Assembly (NCBI GenBank): GCA_050329575.1 | Contig: JBHJOP010000039.1 | Location: 1 to 64,000, forward strand | Direction of reading: 5' to 3' | Source of the DNA: JAUXFS01 sp050329575 | Lineage (GTDB): Bacteria; Pseudomonadota; Alphaproteobacteria; Rhodospirillales; Defluviicoccaceae | DNA length: 64,000 nucleotides | Shown: positions 8,685 through 17,459 of the stretch, one piece after another | Position numbering within the stretch: position 1 is the first letter of the stretch | Layout of the letters: each line of letters starts with the position of its first letter | Notes under the pieces: generated by a model | What the model was told of the DNA's origin: nothing | What the model saw: the letters and a program-made list of their open reading frames with translations, nothing else | Databases searched by the model: none | Translations under genes and position numbers: made by a program

Positions 8685-10079
8685 ATGGTGAGCTCGGCGA
8701 CTCCTCCGCCCTTGCCGACAAAGGCTTGGCTGGCCCGGTTCTGTGGGCGAACGGTCGCGCAACCCTGGTTCGATCCGATCGCCATTCGGGCGGTCACCCG
8801 CCTCTACTTCCCGTTGTCACGGGGATGGGCGGCGGCCTGTGCCGCTGACGGCGATGCCGCCCAGTTTCGCGAGTTGACCTCAACCGATCTTTCCGGGTTC
8901 GCGATCGAGCATGCCCTCGCCACCGTTCGTCGCTCCGCCGCGGACTACGCGGCGACCTGGGCCGATTGGCAGCGGCTGTTCTTTGCACCCCGACGTCCGT
9001 CCCCCGACCGTCTGGTGGCGGTCGAGGACCACCGCCGCCGCGCTGCGCTCCGGTTCATGCTAGGCCGCTCGGCATTTCTACCCTGGCTGCCGTGGCTCTC
9101 GCCGGTGCGCTGGTCCGTCAACCCGCCGTCGGTGGTCGAGGCACGACACGGCAGCCGTCTTTCGAGTCCCGAGGCCGCCTATCCGCCGCCACCGGGGGTA
9201 GACATCGAGGTCTCCCATGCTATCGCCGGCGCTGGCCGCCGAACCTATTGGCTGCGTTTCTCGTCGCCGGTGCTCGGCGATGCCGCGTGGGCGAAAGTGA
9301 TCGAACCGGAGAGCATCGCCACCCCGCCGACCCTGCTCGTCCTGCACGGCATCGGCATCGAACTGGAGATGTGGCCGCCCGTGGCCGATCCGATCGAAGA
9401 CCTTGTCGACCGCGGGGTCCGGATCGTTCGACCGATCGCCCCATGGCACGCCCAGCGGACGCCGAGGGGCTTCTACGGCGGCGAGCCGATCTTGGCCCGC
9501 GGACCGGAGGGCGTGTTGACGTTCTTCGAGGGCGCCGTGTCGGAAACGGCCGTCCTCCTCGCTTGGCTACGCGGGCAAGGAACCGAAAGGGTAGCGATCG
9601 GCGGGGTTTCGCTCGGCGCCCTGACCGCCCAGATGGTCGCCAGCGCCGGACGATGGTGGCCAACGAACCTGCAGCCGAGCGCGTTGCTTCTGGTCACCAC
9701 GACCGCGGCGATTCTCGATCTTATCGATGGAAGTCTATGCCGAGGCGCCGGTTTTTCGCCCCACCTGGAGCGTTCTGGTTGGACCGGCGACGCCCTGCGT
9801 CGGTGGCTGCTGCTGCTGCAACCGGACCGGCCGCCCCTTCTCACCGCCGATCGCATCGTCATCGTATTGGGCGAGAACGACGACCTGATGCCCTACGCTG
9901 GCGGCCGTCGCCTCGTGGAGCGCTGGAGGGCTCCCGCTGACAACGTGTTCGTCCGCCGGCAGGGCCATTTCTCCGTCCCGCTCGGGCTGATCGTCGAACC
10001 GGCGCCGATTGATCGCCTCTTCGCCATGATCCGCGACGACTCGGCGGTCGCCGATCGGGCGGGACAGGGCGGCAGTTAG
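8685..10079 (+). CDS. alpha/beta hydrolase (ABHD18-like)
   Basis: 464 residues starting MVSSATPPPLPTKAW. The N-terminal 180 residues carry no recognised domain. The catalytic part has LLVLHGIGIELEMW (oxyanion region), RPIAPWHAQRTPRGFYGGE, the nucleophile elbow IGGVSLGALTAQ, the acid region VLGENDDLMPY and a late His in RRQGHFSVPLG. There is no signal peptide. The frame is open far upstream only because it mirrors the kinase gene on the other strand. The stop codon overlaps the stop of the lipid kinase gene by 4 bp (convergent). The substrate is unknown. Confidence 0.85.
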   Translation: MVSSATPPPLPTKAWLARFCGRTVAQPWFDPIAIRAVTRLYFPLSRGWAAACAADGDAAQFRELTSTDLSGFAIEHALATVRRSAADYAATWADWQRLFFAPRRPSPDRLVAVEDHRRRAALRFMLGRSAFLPWLPWLSPVRWSVNPPSVVEARHGSRLSSPEAAYPPPPGVDIEVSHAIAGAGRRTYWLRFSSPVLGDAAWAKVIEPESIATPPTLLVLHGIGIELEMWPPVADPIEDLVDRGVRIVRPIAPWHAQRTPRGFYGGEPILARGPEGVLTFFEGAVSETAVLLAWLRGQGTERVAIGGVSLGALTAQMVASAGRWWPTNLQPSALLLVTTTAAILDLIDGSLCRGAGFSPHLERSGWTGDALRRWLLLLQPDRPPLLTADRIVIVLGENDDLMPYAGGRRLVERWRAPADNVFVRRQGHFSVPLGLIVEPAPIDRLFAMIRDDSAVADRAGQGGS

Positions 10080-10948
10080 GCACCTGTCGGCCGACCGGGC
10101 ATGACCAGCCGCAACGATTTCTCGCCGGCGGTCGCGTAAAGCGGCAGCCGCGCGCTTGCGTCGCCGTCGCACTGGACCGGCTCGCCCGGGCCGCCTTCGA
10201 CGACGATTCGGGTCCCCGTCACCATCAGGACGTCGGGCAGGCGGCCGAGTCGACCCGTCAGCAAACCGGCACCGTATCGAATCACGTTCCAGGCTCCGCC
10301 GCGGAGGAAAAGGCAGACCTCGAAGCGGCAGTCCTCCAAGGCAGCGCCGGGGGCACAGACGAATCGCCCGCCGTAGTGACGGCCGTTGGCGATGATCACC
10401 GATGCAGCCTCGAAGCGTCTGCCGTCGATGGTCACCCGATAGACCGGATACGAGAATCGCAGCATGCCGACCAGCGATTCGATCGCGTACGCCCCCTTGC
10501 CGAGAACACGCTTGCAGAACGGGCTCACCCGCGAGACGACGTGGGCGTCGAAGCCCACCCCGGCCATCATCAGAAAGCGGCGTCCGTTCACCGACCCGAC
10601 GTGGATACGCCTCGCCTCCCCCGACAGAATTGTTCGGGCGACCACCTGCGAGTCGGCGGTGAGGCCGATCTCTTCGGCCAGCACGTTGGCGGTGCCGATG
10701 GGGATCAGCGCCAGTGGCAGGTCCTTTCCGGCGAGACCGTTGACGACTTCGCCGATGGTGCCGTCCCCGCCAGCAGCGACGATGACGTCGAACTCGGTCT
10801 CGGAAGCGGCCGCTGCGAAGGCCTCGGCGTCGCCCCGCTCGCTGGTCGCGCGCACCACGACACGCGCCCCGGCGTCCGTGAGCCTGCGGACCACCCGCTT
10901 CAGGCGTGTTGCAGTGAACCGGCCCGCGCTCGGATTGTAGACGATCAT
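10076..10948 (-). CDS. diacylglycerol-kinase-family lipid kinase (YegS/BmrU-like)
   Basis: About 290 residues. Family motifs in order: YNPSAGR, the nucleotide loop AAGGDGTIGEVVNGL, IPIGTANVLAEEIGL, MMAGVGFDAHVV and a C-terminal VQCDGDA. Such enzymes phosphorylate diacylglycerol, phosphatidylglycerol or sphingoid lipids; the substrate here cannot be told. The start at 10948 (MIVYNPS) is chosen because AGGGAGAG sits just upstream and because the family usually begins near this motif. ATG at 11011 and GTG at 11074 are alternatives. It is divergent from the LpxH-like gene across an AT-rich spacer. Confidence 0.9.
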   Translation of the reverse strand: MIVYNPSAGRFTATRLKRVVRRLTDAGARVVVRATSERGDAEAFAAAASETEFDVIVAAGGDGTIGEVVNGLAGKDLPLALIPIGTANVLAEEIGLTADSQVVARTILSGEARRIHVGSVNGRRFLMMAGVGFDAHVVSRVSPFCKRVLGKGAYAIESLVGMLRFSYPVYRVTIDGRRFEAASVIIANGRHYGGRFVCAPGAALEDCRFEVCLFLRGGAWNVIRYGAGLLTGRLGRLPDVLMVTGTRIVVEGGPGEPVQCDGDASARLPLYATAGEKSLRLVMPGRPTGA

Positions 10949-11040
10949 CACTCTCTCCCTGTGGAGGCTGCGCCCCGAGGCGGACACGGATTCATCGCGG
11001 AGGTGCATCATGTCTTTTGGCGAGTGGTGGGTATCAGAGC

Positions 11041-11188
11041 TCCTCCAATTATGTGACGGCGGCGCGACACGCACTTTAAACTTTTATGACCAACTTAAAA
11101 TAAAGATATACAACATTTAGTTGATACCATAAGCAATCGGTACGCAGGGTGCGTCGATTAAACACGATAGGCATTGGGACGTACCGAT
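11041..11188. promoter_or_regulatory. AT-rich divergent promoter region
   Basis: Roughly 11060-11165 is strikingly AT-rich against a GC-rich genome, with runs such as CTTAAAATAAAG. It separates the lipid kinase gene (minus) from the LpxH-like gene (plus). CATAAT on the minus strand (11048-11053) may be a -10 element for the kinase gene. I could not settle a single well-spaced promoter for the plus strand. Confidence 0.45.
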
Positions 11189-12061
11189 ATGAATATCGTT
11201 TCTCCGCCACGATTCCGCTTTCGTACCATTTGGATCTCCGATGTTCATCTAGGAACCCGGGGCTGTAATGCGGAGATGCTGCTCGACTTCCTTCGGCGGA
11301 CCGAGTCCGACTATCTGTACCTGATCGGCGATATCGTCGATATCTGGCGCATGCGAACCAACTGGTACTGGCGCCAGACCCACAATGACGTCATTCAGAA
11401 AGTTTTGCGCAAGGCTCGCAAAGGAACGCGGGTCATCTACATCCCGGGCAACCACGACGAGTACTTCCGTGATTTCACCCGTCACCGCTTCGGACGGGTC
11501 GCCGTCCTCGAAGAGGCCATCCACAAGACCGCCGACGGTCGGCGGTTCCTGGTTATCCACGGCGATCAGTTCGACGGCGTGATCAAGTATGCCAAGTGGC
11601 TCGCCTTCGCGGGCGATCGCGCCTACAACCTCGCCCTCAGCCTGAACACATGGTTCAACATCGTCCGGCGTCGGCTCGGCTTCTCGTACTGGTCGCTGTC
11701 GGCCTTCCTCAAACACAAGGTCAAGAACGCGGTCGAATACATCAGTCGTTATGAGAAAGCGGTTGTCGCCGAGGCGCGTCGCAGGGGAGCCGACGGGGTC
11801 ATCTGCGGCCACATTCACAGTGCCGAGATCCGGTCGTTCGACGACATCGTCTACTGCAATGACGGCGACTGGGTGGAGAGCTGCACCGCCTTAGTCGAAC
11901 ATGGGGACGGCCGGCTCGAAATCCTGAGATGGTCGGAAATGTGCGACGCGGAACGGGTCGGTGTCATGTCACCAATCGAGAGCAAGGAATGCGTATCGTC
12001 ATCGTCACGGATGCGTGGTTTCCTCAGATCAATGGCGTCGTTCGCACGCTTGATACCCTGA
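11189..12061 (+). CDS. LpxH-like UDP-2,3-diacylglucosamine diphosphatase (calcineurin-fold metallophosphatase)
   Basis: 290 residues. The metal-binding series is complete: ISDVHLG, GDIVDIW, PGNHDEYF, IHGDQFD and CGHIHSAEI. It probably removes UMP from UDP-2,3-diacylglucosamine in lipid A synthesis, though this subgroup could act on another phospho-lipid. ATG at 11189 (MNIVSPP) is preferred to an upstream TTG at 11174; a GGGA lies about 10 bp ahead. The last 24 codons (an unusual Ser/Arg-rich tail) overlap the start of the glycosyltransferase gene in another frame by 73 bp. Confidence 0.88.
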   Translation: MNIVSPPRFRFRTIWISDVHLGTRGCNAEMLLDFLRRTESDYLYLIGDIVDIWRMRTNWYWRQTHNDVIQKVLRKARKGTRVIYIPGNHDEYFRDFTRHRFGRVAVLEEAIHKTADGRRFLVIHGDQFDGVIKYAKWLAFAGDRAYNLALSLNTWFNIVRRRLGFSYWSLSAFLKHKVKNAVEYISRYEKAVVAEARRRGADGVICGHIHSAEIRSFDDIVYCNDGDWVESCTALVEHGDGRLEILRWSEMCDAERVGVMSPIESKECVSSSSRMRGFLRSMASFARLIP

Positions 12062-12984
12062 GGTCGGCGCTCGAGGCGGCGGGTCACGAACTGCTGCTGA
12101 TCACCCCCGAGCGGTTCTGGTCCCTTCCCTGCCCCTCCTATCCGGAAATCCGCTTGGCGGTCTGTCGGCCGGCGACCGTCGCGCGTCTGATCGAGAGCTT
12201 CCGGCCGTGCGCCATCCACATCTCGACGGAAGGACCGCTGGGGTGGATGGCCCGCCGCCATTGCCGCCGCCAGCGGATCCCGTTCACGACCGCCTACCAC
12301 ACGCGATTTCCCGAGTACATCCACGCCCGCTGGCGGATCTCGCCTCGCCTCACCTATCGGCTGCTGAGGTGGTTTCACCGCCCGGCGGCCAGCGTCATGG
12401 TCGCCACCCAGACCATCGAGGACGCGCTGCGGAGCCAGGGCTTCGACAACATCCGCCGCTGGTCGCGCGGAGTCGACACCCAGTTGTTCCGACCCCGGCC
12501 CAAGGACTTCCTCGATGATCCAAGGCCGATCAGCCTCTACGTCGGCCGGGTGGCGGTGGAGAAGGGGCTGGAGGACTTCCTCGCCCTCGACATCGAGGGA
12601 ACCAAGATCGTCGTCGGCGACGGCCCGCAGCGACCGGCCCTTGAGGCCAAGTACCCCGGGGTCCGCTTCGTCGGCGTCAAGACCGGCGAGGAGTTGGCAC
12701 AGTACTACGCCGCGGCCGACGTGTTCGTGTTTCCCAGCCGAACCGACACCTTCGGGCTGGTTCTCCTCGAGGCCCTCGCCTCCGGCGTTCCGGTCGCCGC
12801 CTTTCCGGTGCCCGGTCCGCTGGACGTCATCGACGGATCGGGTGCCGGCTGTCTCGACGACAACCTCGGAGTCGCGGTGCGGACGGCGCTCACAATTCCG
12901 GCCTCGGTGTGCCAGGCCCATGCGCAGACCTTTTCCTGGCAATCAAGCGTCTCCCAGTTCCTCGGCAATCTCCGGGTGTTCTGA
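11989..12984 (+). CDS. GT-B glycosyltransferase, family 4
   Basis: 331 residues. The N-terminal Rossmann half begins MRIVIVTDAWFPQINGVV (acceptor-side glycine loop). The C-terminal half has YVGRVAVEKGLEDF and the donor-binding E-x7-E region SRTDTFGLVLLEALASGVPV, as in GT4 mannosyl/glucosyl transferases. AAGGA lies just before the ATG at 11989. The start is inside the end of the LpxH-like gene, so the two are co-transcribed and probably act together on an envelope glycolipid. The donor and acceptor are not deducible. Confidence 0.9.
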   Translation: MRIVIVTDAWFPQINGVVRTLDTLRSALEAAGHELLLITPERFWSLPCPSYPEIRLAVCRPATVARLIESFRPCAIHISTEGPLGWMARRHCRRQRIPFTTAYHTRFPEYIHARWRISPRLTYRLLRWFHRPAASVMVATQTIEDALRSQGFDNIRRWSRGVDTQLFRPRPKDFLDDPRPISLYVGRVAVEKGLEDFLALDIEGTKIVVGDGPQRPALEAKYPGVRFVGVKTGEELAQYYAAADVFVFPSRTDTFGLVLLEALASGVPVAAFPVPGPLDVIDGSGAGCLDDNLGVAVRTALTIPASVCQAHAQTFSWQSSVSQFLGNLRVF

Positions 12985-12990
12985 GCCGGA

Positions 12991-14010
12991 CTATGCCGCC
13001 GCGGAACGACAATAGGTGTCGACCTCGGCAACGTACGCGGCCTTGACGGCATCGTCCAGGAACGAGGCCTGAAAGCTGTTGCGGGCGAGCACACACAGAT
13101 GCGCCCGCGTGAGGCCGAGTGCCTCGGCCGCCGCCAGATAGTTCCGGTTGAGATCGCCCCCGAAGTAGGCGGGATCGTCGGAGTTGACGGTGACGAACAG
13201 GCCGCACTCGATCAACTCACGCAGCGGGTGGCGGGCGAGATCTGGAACGACTCCGAGCCGGACATTGGACAGCGGACACACGGTGAGCGGGATGCGCTGA
13301 CGTGCGAGGCGGGCGACGAGCGCCGGCTCTTCGAGGCAACGAACCCCGTGATCGATCCGTTCGGCGTGCAGTTCGTCCAGCGCACCGGCGATGAAGGCGG
13401 CGGGCCCCTCCTCGCCGGCGTGCGCGACCGTCCGCAAACCCGCTTCGCGGGCGCGGGCGAAGACGCGGGCGAACCTCTCGGGGGGATGTCCCCGTTCGGC
13501 CGAGTCGAGGCCGACACCCAGGATGCGGTCCCGGTAGGGCATCGCCGCCTCGAGGGTGGCGAACGCGTCGGCCTCGGGAAGGTCGCGAAGGAAACACAGG
13601 ATCAGCCGCGCCCGGACGCCGCCTTCCGCTTCGGCGTCGACGATCGCGCCGTGCAGACCGTCGATCACAGTGGCGAACGGAACACCGCGGCGCGTGTGCG
13701 CTTGCGGATCGAAAAACACTTCCGCGTAGCGGATGGTCTGGCGCCGTGCGCCGTCCAGATACGACCGCGCGAGGTCGTAGAAGTCCCGCTCCTCGCGCAG
13801 CACGTCGGTACCCTGGTAGTAGAGGTCGAGAAATCCCTGCAGATCCTGAAAGCGGTAGGCGGCGCGAAGCGTCTCCATCGACTGATACGGCAGCCGCACA
13901 CCGTTGCGATCGGCGAGCGTGAACATCAGTTCGGGCTCCAGCGCTCCCTCGATGTGAAGATGCAGTTCGGCCTTCGGAAGTCCGCTGATGAAACTCGAGA
14001 GATCGGTCAT
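12991..14010 (-). CDS. adenine deaminase (adenosine deaminase superfamily)
   Basis: 339 residues. Zinc ligands and catalytic residues appear in KAELHLHIEGALEPEL, TVAHAGEEGP, RIDHGVRC, TVCPLSNVRLG and VTVNSDDPAYFGG. The forms HLHIEGALEPEL and NSDDPAYFGG, plus LQGFLDLYYQGTDVL, match the prokaryotic adenine-deaminase branch better than classical adenosine deaminase, so the likely reaction is adenine to hypoxanthine. An adenosine substrate cannot be excluded. It is divergent from hpt, the gene that would use the hypoxanthine. Its stop is only 6 bp from the glycosyltransferase stop. Confidence 0.9.
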   Translation of the reverse strand: MTDLSSFISGLPKAELHLHIEGALEPELMFTLADRNGVRLPYQSMETLRAAYRFQDLQGFLDLYYQGTDVLREERDFYDLARSYLDGARRQTIRYAEVFFDPQAHTRRGVPFATVIDGLHGAIVDAEAEGGVRARLILCFLRDLPEADAFATLEAAMPYRDRILGVGLDSAERGHPPERFARVFARAREAGLRTVAHAGEEGPAAFIAGALDELHAERIDHGVRCLEEPALVARLARQRIPLTVCPLSNVRLGVVPDLARHPLRELIECGLFVTVNSDDPAYFGGDLNRNYLAAAEALGLTRAHLCVLARNSFQASFLDDAVKAAYVAEVDTYCRSAAA

Positions 14011-14108
14011 GGGGTGCGCGCCCTTCCCGTCGTTCCGTCAGCATAGGCTGGACGGGCTTCCGCTGGTAGAGTGCCGGTCTCGGAGATCTCTTGACAGCGG
14101 GGGCGACG

Positions 14109-14630
14109 ATGGCCTCGGTGCGAGTCCTGTTCGACGAGACGACGATCGCCTCGCGTATCGGCATGCTCGCCCGCGAGATCGCCGAGGCGCTGCCCGCCGA
14201 CCTCACCGTCGTCGGCCTGCTCAAGGGCAGCTTCGTGTTCGTCGCCGACTTGGTCCGCGCCCTCGGCCGACTCGGGATGAAACCACGGATCGAGTTCCTG
14301 CGTCTGAGCAGCTATGGCTGCGGCCGCGGGAGCACCGGCGCGGTGCGGCTGGTCGGCGAAATTCCCGCCGGCCTCGCCGACCGGCCGGTGCTGCTGGTCG
14401 ACGACATCGTCGACACCGGCCGCAGCCTCGCCTTCGCCAAGGCCCTGCTCACCGAACACGGCGCGGCGCAGATCCTCACCTGCACCCTGATCGACAAACC
14501 AAGCCGGCGCGAGATCGCCCTCGCCGCCGATCTCGTCGGCTTCGTCGTTCCGGACGTGTTCGTTGTCGGCTACGGCATCGACTACTCGGAGCGCTACCGA
14601 TATCTGTCGTACGTTGGCACCATCGATTGA
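14109..14630 (+). CDS. hpt: hypoxanthine phosphoribosyltransferase
   Basis: 173 residues. It makes IMP/GMP from hypoxanthine/guanine and PRPP. Seen: the flexible-loop region FLRLSSYGCGRGSTGAVRL, the PRPP motif VLLVDDIVDTGRSLAFAK and the base-recognition end region DVFVVGYGIDYSERYRYL. ATG at 14109 follows AGCGGGGG; a TTG at 14091 is less likely. It is divergent from the adenine deaminase gene, and the two products form one salvage route (adenine, hypoxanthine, IMP). Confidence 0.94.
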   Translation: MASVRVLFDETTIASRIGMLAREIAEALPADLTVVGLLKGSFVFVADLVRALGRLGMKPRIEFLRLSSYGCGRGSTGAVRLVGEIPAGLADRPVLLVDDIVDTGRSLAFAKALLTEHGAAQILTCTLIDKPSRREIALAADLVGFVVPDVFVVGYGIDYSERYRYLSYVGTID

Positions 14631-14635
14631 GCGAG

Positions 14636-14660
14636 CGCCGCCGGCAAGCAAACGGCGGCG
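14636..14660. terminator. bidirectional terminator hairpin between convergent genes
   Basis: CGCCGCCG (14636-14643) and CGGCGGCG (14653-14660) form a perfect 8-bp GC stem with a 9-nt A-rich loop, 6 bp after the hpt stop. The convergent CDP-alcohol transferase gene ends at 14725. No U-run follows. Confidence 0.45.
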
Positions 14661-14724
14661 ACGAGCGAGAGGGCTCCGCTCCTTACTCGCGGCGGTTGGC
14701 GGCGACATCGAGGACGATCTCCGT

Positions 14725-15357
14725 TCAGCGGCTCCCGGCCGTCGCGGCGCCGCGCCCGAACACTTTTTGGGCAACCACGAACTCGGCGACCACCGGCAGC
14801 CCTCGCACGAGACACAACGACACCGACGCAGCAACCAGCACCCCGGTAATCACCGCGGCCACTCCCGACCACTGCGACCACCGTGTCGGGTCGAGGGCGG
14901 GCCATGGCTGCACGAACAGCACCCAGCCGAAGGTGGCCGCCTTGACCGCGCCGTACAGCCCGCGCATCATCCGGCTGGCGACCAGGAACCGGCCGAGTGG
15001 CGAGCGCATCATCCCGAACGCCGTCTCGCCGTCGGAGATGGCCGCGTAGCGGATCGAATCGACGATTGCGCCGCGGACGATGAACAGGATCGCCACCCAC
15101 ATCGGCAACAGGCCGAGATCGCCGAGGACGATCCACAGCACGTTCTCGACCACCCGATCGACGGCGATGTCGAAGATCGAGCCGAACACCGAGGTCTCGC
15201 CCCGAGCGCGAGCGACCCAGCCGTCGACGCCGTCGAGCGCGATGATGAGCACCAGCAGCGGGGCGTTGATCAGTTGCCAAGCCGGTGGCGCCCAGTAGGC
15301 CATCGCAACCAGCAGAAACAGCAGCACCAAGCGCAGCAGCGTGATCAGATTGGCCAT
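14725..15357 (-). CDS. CDP-alcohol phosphatidyltransferase family membrane protein
   Basis: 210 residues, about six hydrophobic segments. The catalytic CDP-alcohol motif D-x2-D-G-x2-A-R-x(8-9)-G-x3-D-x3-D is complete in DGVDGWVARARGE and SVFGSIFDIAVDR. It transfers a phosphatidyl or similar group from CDP-diacylglycerol to an alcohol in the inner membrane. Residues outside the motif do not tell phosphatidylglycerophosphate, phosphatidylinositol-phosphate or another product. Its neighbours include other lipid genes, but no operon partner is adjacent. Confidence 0.9.
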   Translation of the reverse strand: MANLITLLRLVLLFLLVAMAYWAPPAWQLINAPLLVLIIALDGVDGWVARARGETSVFGSIFDIAVDRVVENVLWIVLGDLGLLPMWVAILFIVRGAIVDSIRYAAISDGETAFGMMRSPLGRFLVASRMMRGLYGAVKAATFGWVLFVQPWPALDPTRWSQWSGVAAVITGVLVAASVSLCLVRGLPVVAEFVVAQKVFGRGAATAGSR

Positions 15358-15499
15358 GGCGTCGCCCCCATCGCTCTGGATCCGACGTATGGTGCCCCCG
15401 GACCGCCAACGCGCACCTCAGCGAGCATCGACGGCTCTCGGCAACTTACCCGCCTGCATCGCCACTGCGCAACTGTCGCGGCGGCGGCGTCTCGCCCCG

Positions 15500-16057
15500 T
15501 CAGATGCCGCCACCGGCCTCGAGAATTCCAGTCCGGTGCTCGACCCTCTTCAACAGTTTGTGCAGGCGGCTGTCGGAGAACCCTTCGCGTTCGAGCCGGC
15601 GAACGGTGTTGATCAGGTAGTCACGGTTGAGGCCGGCGCAGCCTGCGGCCTCGACGATGATCGCCGCCGACCGCTCGATGCCGAGATCGCCGGCGTACTG
15701 GCGATGGCGGGGATTGGCGACGAAGGTGTAGGCTGCGACCCGCCCGCAAGGCCCCAAGACCGGCAAGACCTTCGCCACGTAGGCATAGCTGACCAGCTCG
15801 CGCTCGTTCAGATAGTCGACGACCTGCTCGCGGTCCGCGGCCGCCACGCGAAACGCCAGCCCGCGGCACGAGCCGCCGCGGTCGAGGCCGAGCACGAGAC
15901 CGGGATTCTCCGGCGTTCCCCGATAGTGGTGGGAATAGACGCAGAACGCCCGGTGGTAGCCGCGGAGCAGCGCCGGACACGCATCGAGGTGGGGAAACCC
16001 AGGCTGCCACATCAAGGAGCCGTAGCCGAACACCCAGAAGTCCAGGCTTCCCCGCAT
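15500..16057 (-). CDS. ChaC-like gamma-glutamylcyclotransferase
   Basis: 185 residues. The family loop VFGYGSLMWQPGF is at the N-terminus and the catalytic Glu is in YLNERELVSYAY. Later landmarks are YTFVANPRHRQYAG and GCAGLNRDYLINTVRRLE. ChaC enzymes cleave glutathione to 5-oxoproline and Cys-Gly in the cytoplasm. ATG at 16057 is preferred to the TTG at 16075. The IS remnant ends only about 60 bp upstream, so the native promoter may have been displaced. Confidence 0.92.
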   Translation of the reverse strand: MRGSLDFWVFGYGSLMWQPGFPHLDACPALLRGYHRAFCVYSHHYRGTPENPGLVLGLDRGGSCRGLAFRVAAADREQVVDYLNERELVSYAYVAKVLPVLGPCGRVAAYTFVANPRHRQYAGDLGIERSAAIIVEAAGCAGLNRDYLINTVRRLEREGFSDSRLHKLLKRVEHRTGILEAGGGI

Positions 16058-16115
16058 CGCGCCACTGTGCCGCAACCGGATCGGAAGTCAACCAGTGGTC
16101 GGCGGAAACCCACGG

Positions 16116-17248
16116 TCATTCGGTTCTCCGCTGGGTGAGGATGTTGAGGAGTTGGGTTCGGTTTTCGGCGAAGTGTTCGAAGCCTTCGACCGGCCGGAGG
16201 CCGAGCCGGCGCAGGATGGTGAGCGCGGTGTGGCGGAGCGCCGCGAGCAGTTGCGGTGCGTGGCCCGAAGCGGTGCGGCAGGCATCTTCGCGGCAGGTGA
16301 CGTCGCGTACCCAGTGCAGGCGGTTCTCGATCCGCCAATGGTCGCGGCACAGCGTCAGCAGCCGGGCGGCGGTGGCTCGTTCGCGCGGCAGGCTGGTGAT
16401 CGCGTAGACCACCTCGCGGCTTTCCTTGCCGCGGACGATGCGGCGGCGTTCGATCCGGCAGACCTGCCGCACACCCGGCCACTGGCGCAGATGCGCGGCA
16501 AGGCTGGCGGTGCTTTCCAGGCGACGGGTCTCGATCCGGCCGTGGGCTTTCTCGACGGTTTCGGCCCGCTCCAGGTCAGGCGCCGGCAGCCACACCGCCG
16601 AGGGGGGAATCCGGCCCGAAGGCCAGGGCGATATCGCTCTTCAGCGCCGGCTGGTTGGACTTGACCGTGAAAAAACAGTCGCCGCCGCCGTCGATGATCG
16701 CCCGGCAAATCGCCTTCTGCGCGAAGATCGCGTCGCCGGTAATCACCGCACCCTTGATCGGCAGCGTTTTCAACAGGTCCAGCGTCGCGGTGATCTCGTT
16801 CGCGTCGGGGGCGATCTGCAACTGGCCGATCACCCCCTTGAGCCGCTCACTGAACGCCGCCAGCAGATGCACGCCTTGCCGCCCACCGCGGGCGCCGTCC
16901 CGCAGCCGCTTGCCGTCGAGCGCAATATCCGCCCACCGCCGCATCGCCCATCACCCAGGCGCCGAGCAGACGTTTCAGCGACACCACGTCCAGGTCGCGG
17001 AACAACTCGCACCACACCGATGGTGCCGGAACCCGGCCGCGGCCGATGCCCACCGCCGCCAGCGCCTCCGCACTCAACCGGCGACCCCAGCGGACAATCC
17101 CAAGCTGGTCCGTCCGCCCGACCAGCAGCGCCGCCAGCGCGATCAGCAACAACCCTGCCAGCGGATACCGCCGGCCCGCCGCACGCCGATGATCCGGCAC
17201 CGCCGCAAAAACCTCCCAAACACTGGCAAACGATTCCCTCTCCACCAT
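16116..17248 (-). pseudogene. ISAs1-family transposase, interrupted by two frameshifts
   Basis: Three consecutive frames together rebuild one transposase. The N-terminal part begins MVERESFASVWEVFAAVPD (start 17248) and runs to about 16940. The middle part has the first catalytic Asp in ALDGKRLRDGARGG and the second in VITGDAIFAQKAI, ending near 16600. The C-terminal part has HGRIETRRL and the Glu block HWRIENRLHW and CREDACR. Each junction needs a one-base change in the same sense. The second lies near a run of six G (plus strand 16602-16607), so slippage or sequencing error is possible. All three DDE residues are present, so the decay may be recent. Confidence 0.85.
16118..16127. repeat. 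left inverted-repeat core of the IS
   Basis: ATTCGGTTCT overlaps the last codons of the transposase. It matches 17332-17341 in inverted orientation at 10 of 10 positions. Confidence 0.5.
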
Positions 17249-17331
17249 CACTAACAACTCCGGTCCCGCCAAACCACAACAGCTTGAACGTATGGCCCGC
17301 CACACAACCCCCTCTCGACGTTCCAAACAGC

Positions 17332-17341
17332 AGAACCGAAT
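17332..17341. repeat. right inverted-repeat core of the IS
   Basis: AGAACCGAAT is the reverse complement of 16118-16127. It lies about 85 bp upstream of the transposase start. Confidence 0.5.
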
Positions 17342-17459
17342 CGCCCTGGCCGGAAACCGCCGGCCTTGCCGGCCGCCTGCGGGTCAGCTAGCCTGACCGG
17401 ACCGATTCGGCCATCGTTGGCGTCGAGCTGTAGCAACCGTCGAGGTGTCGCCGCCGATC

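Larger units (their letters stand above)
16116..17341 (-). mobile_element. degenerate ISAs1-family insertion sequence
   Basis: An ISAs1-type transposase, broken by two frameshifts, fills the element. Matching 10-bp ends ATTCGGTTCT (16118-16127) and AGAACCGAAT (17332-17341) are inverted. Similarity extends weakly outward on both sides, so the true tips may lie up to about 25 bp further out. I could not identify a target-site duplication by eye. It sits between the ChaC gene and an orphan DctP-like gene. Confidence 0.75.
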
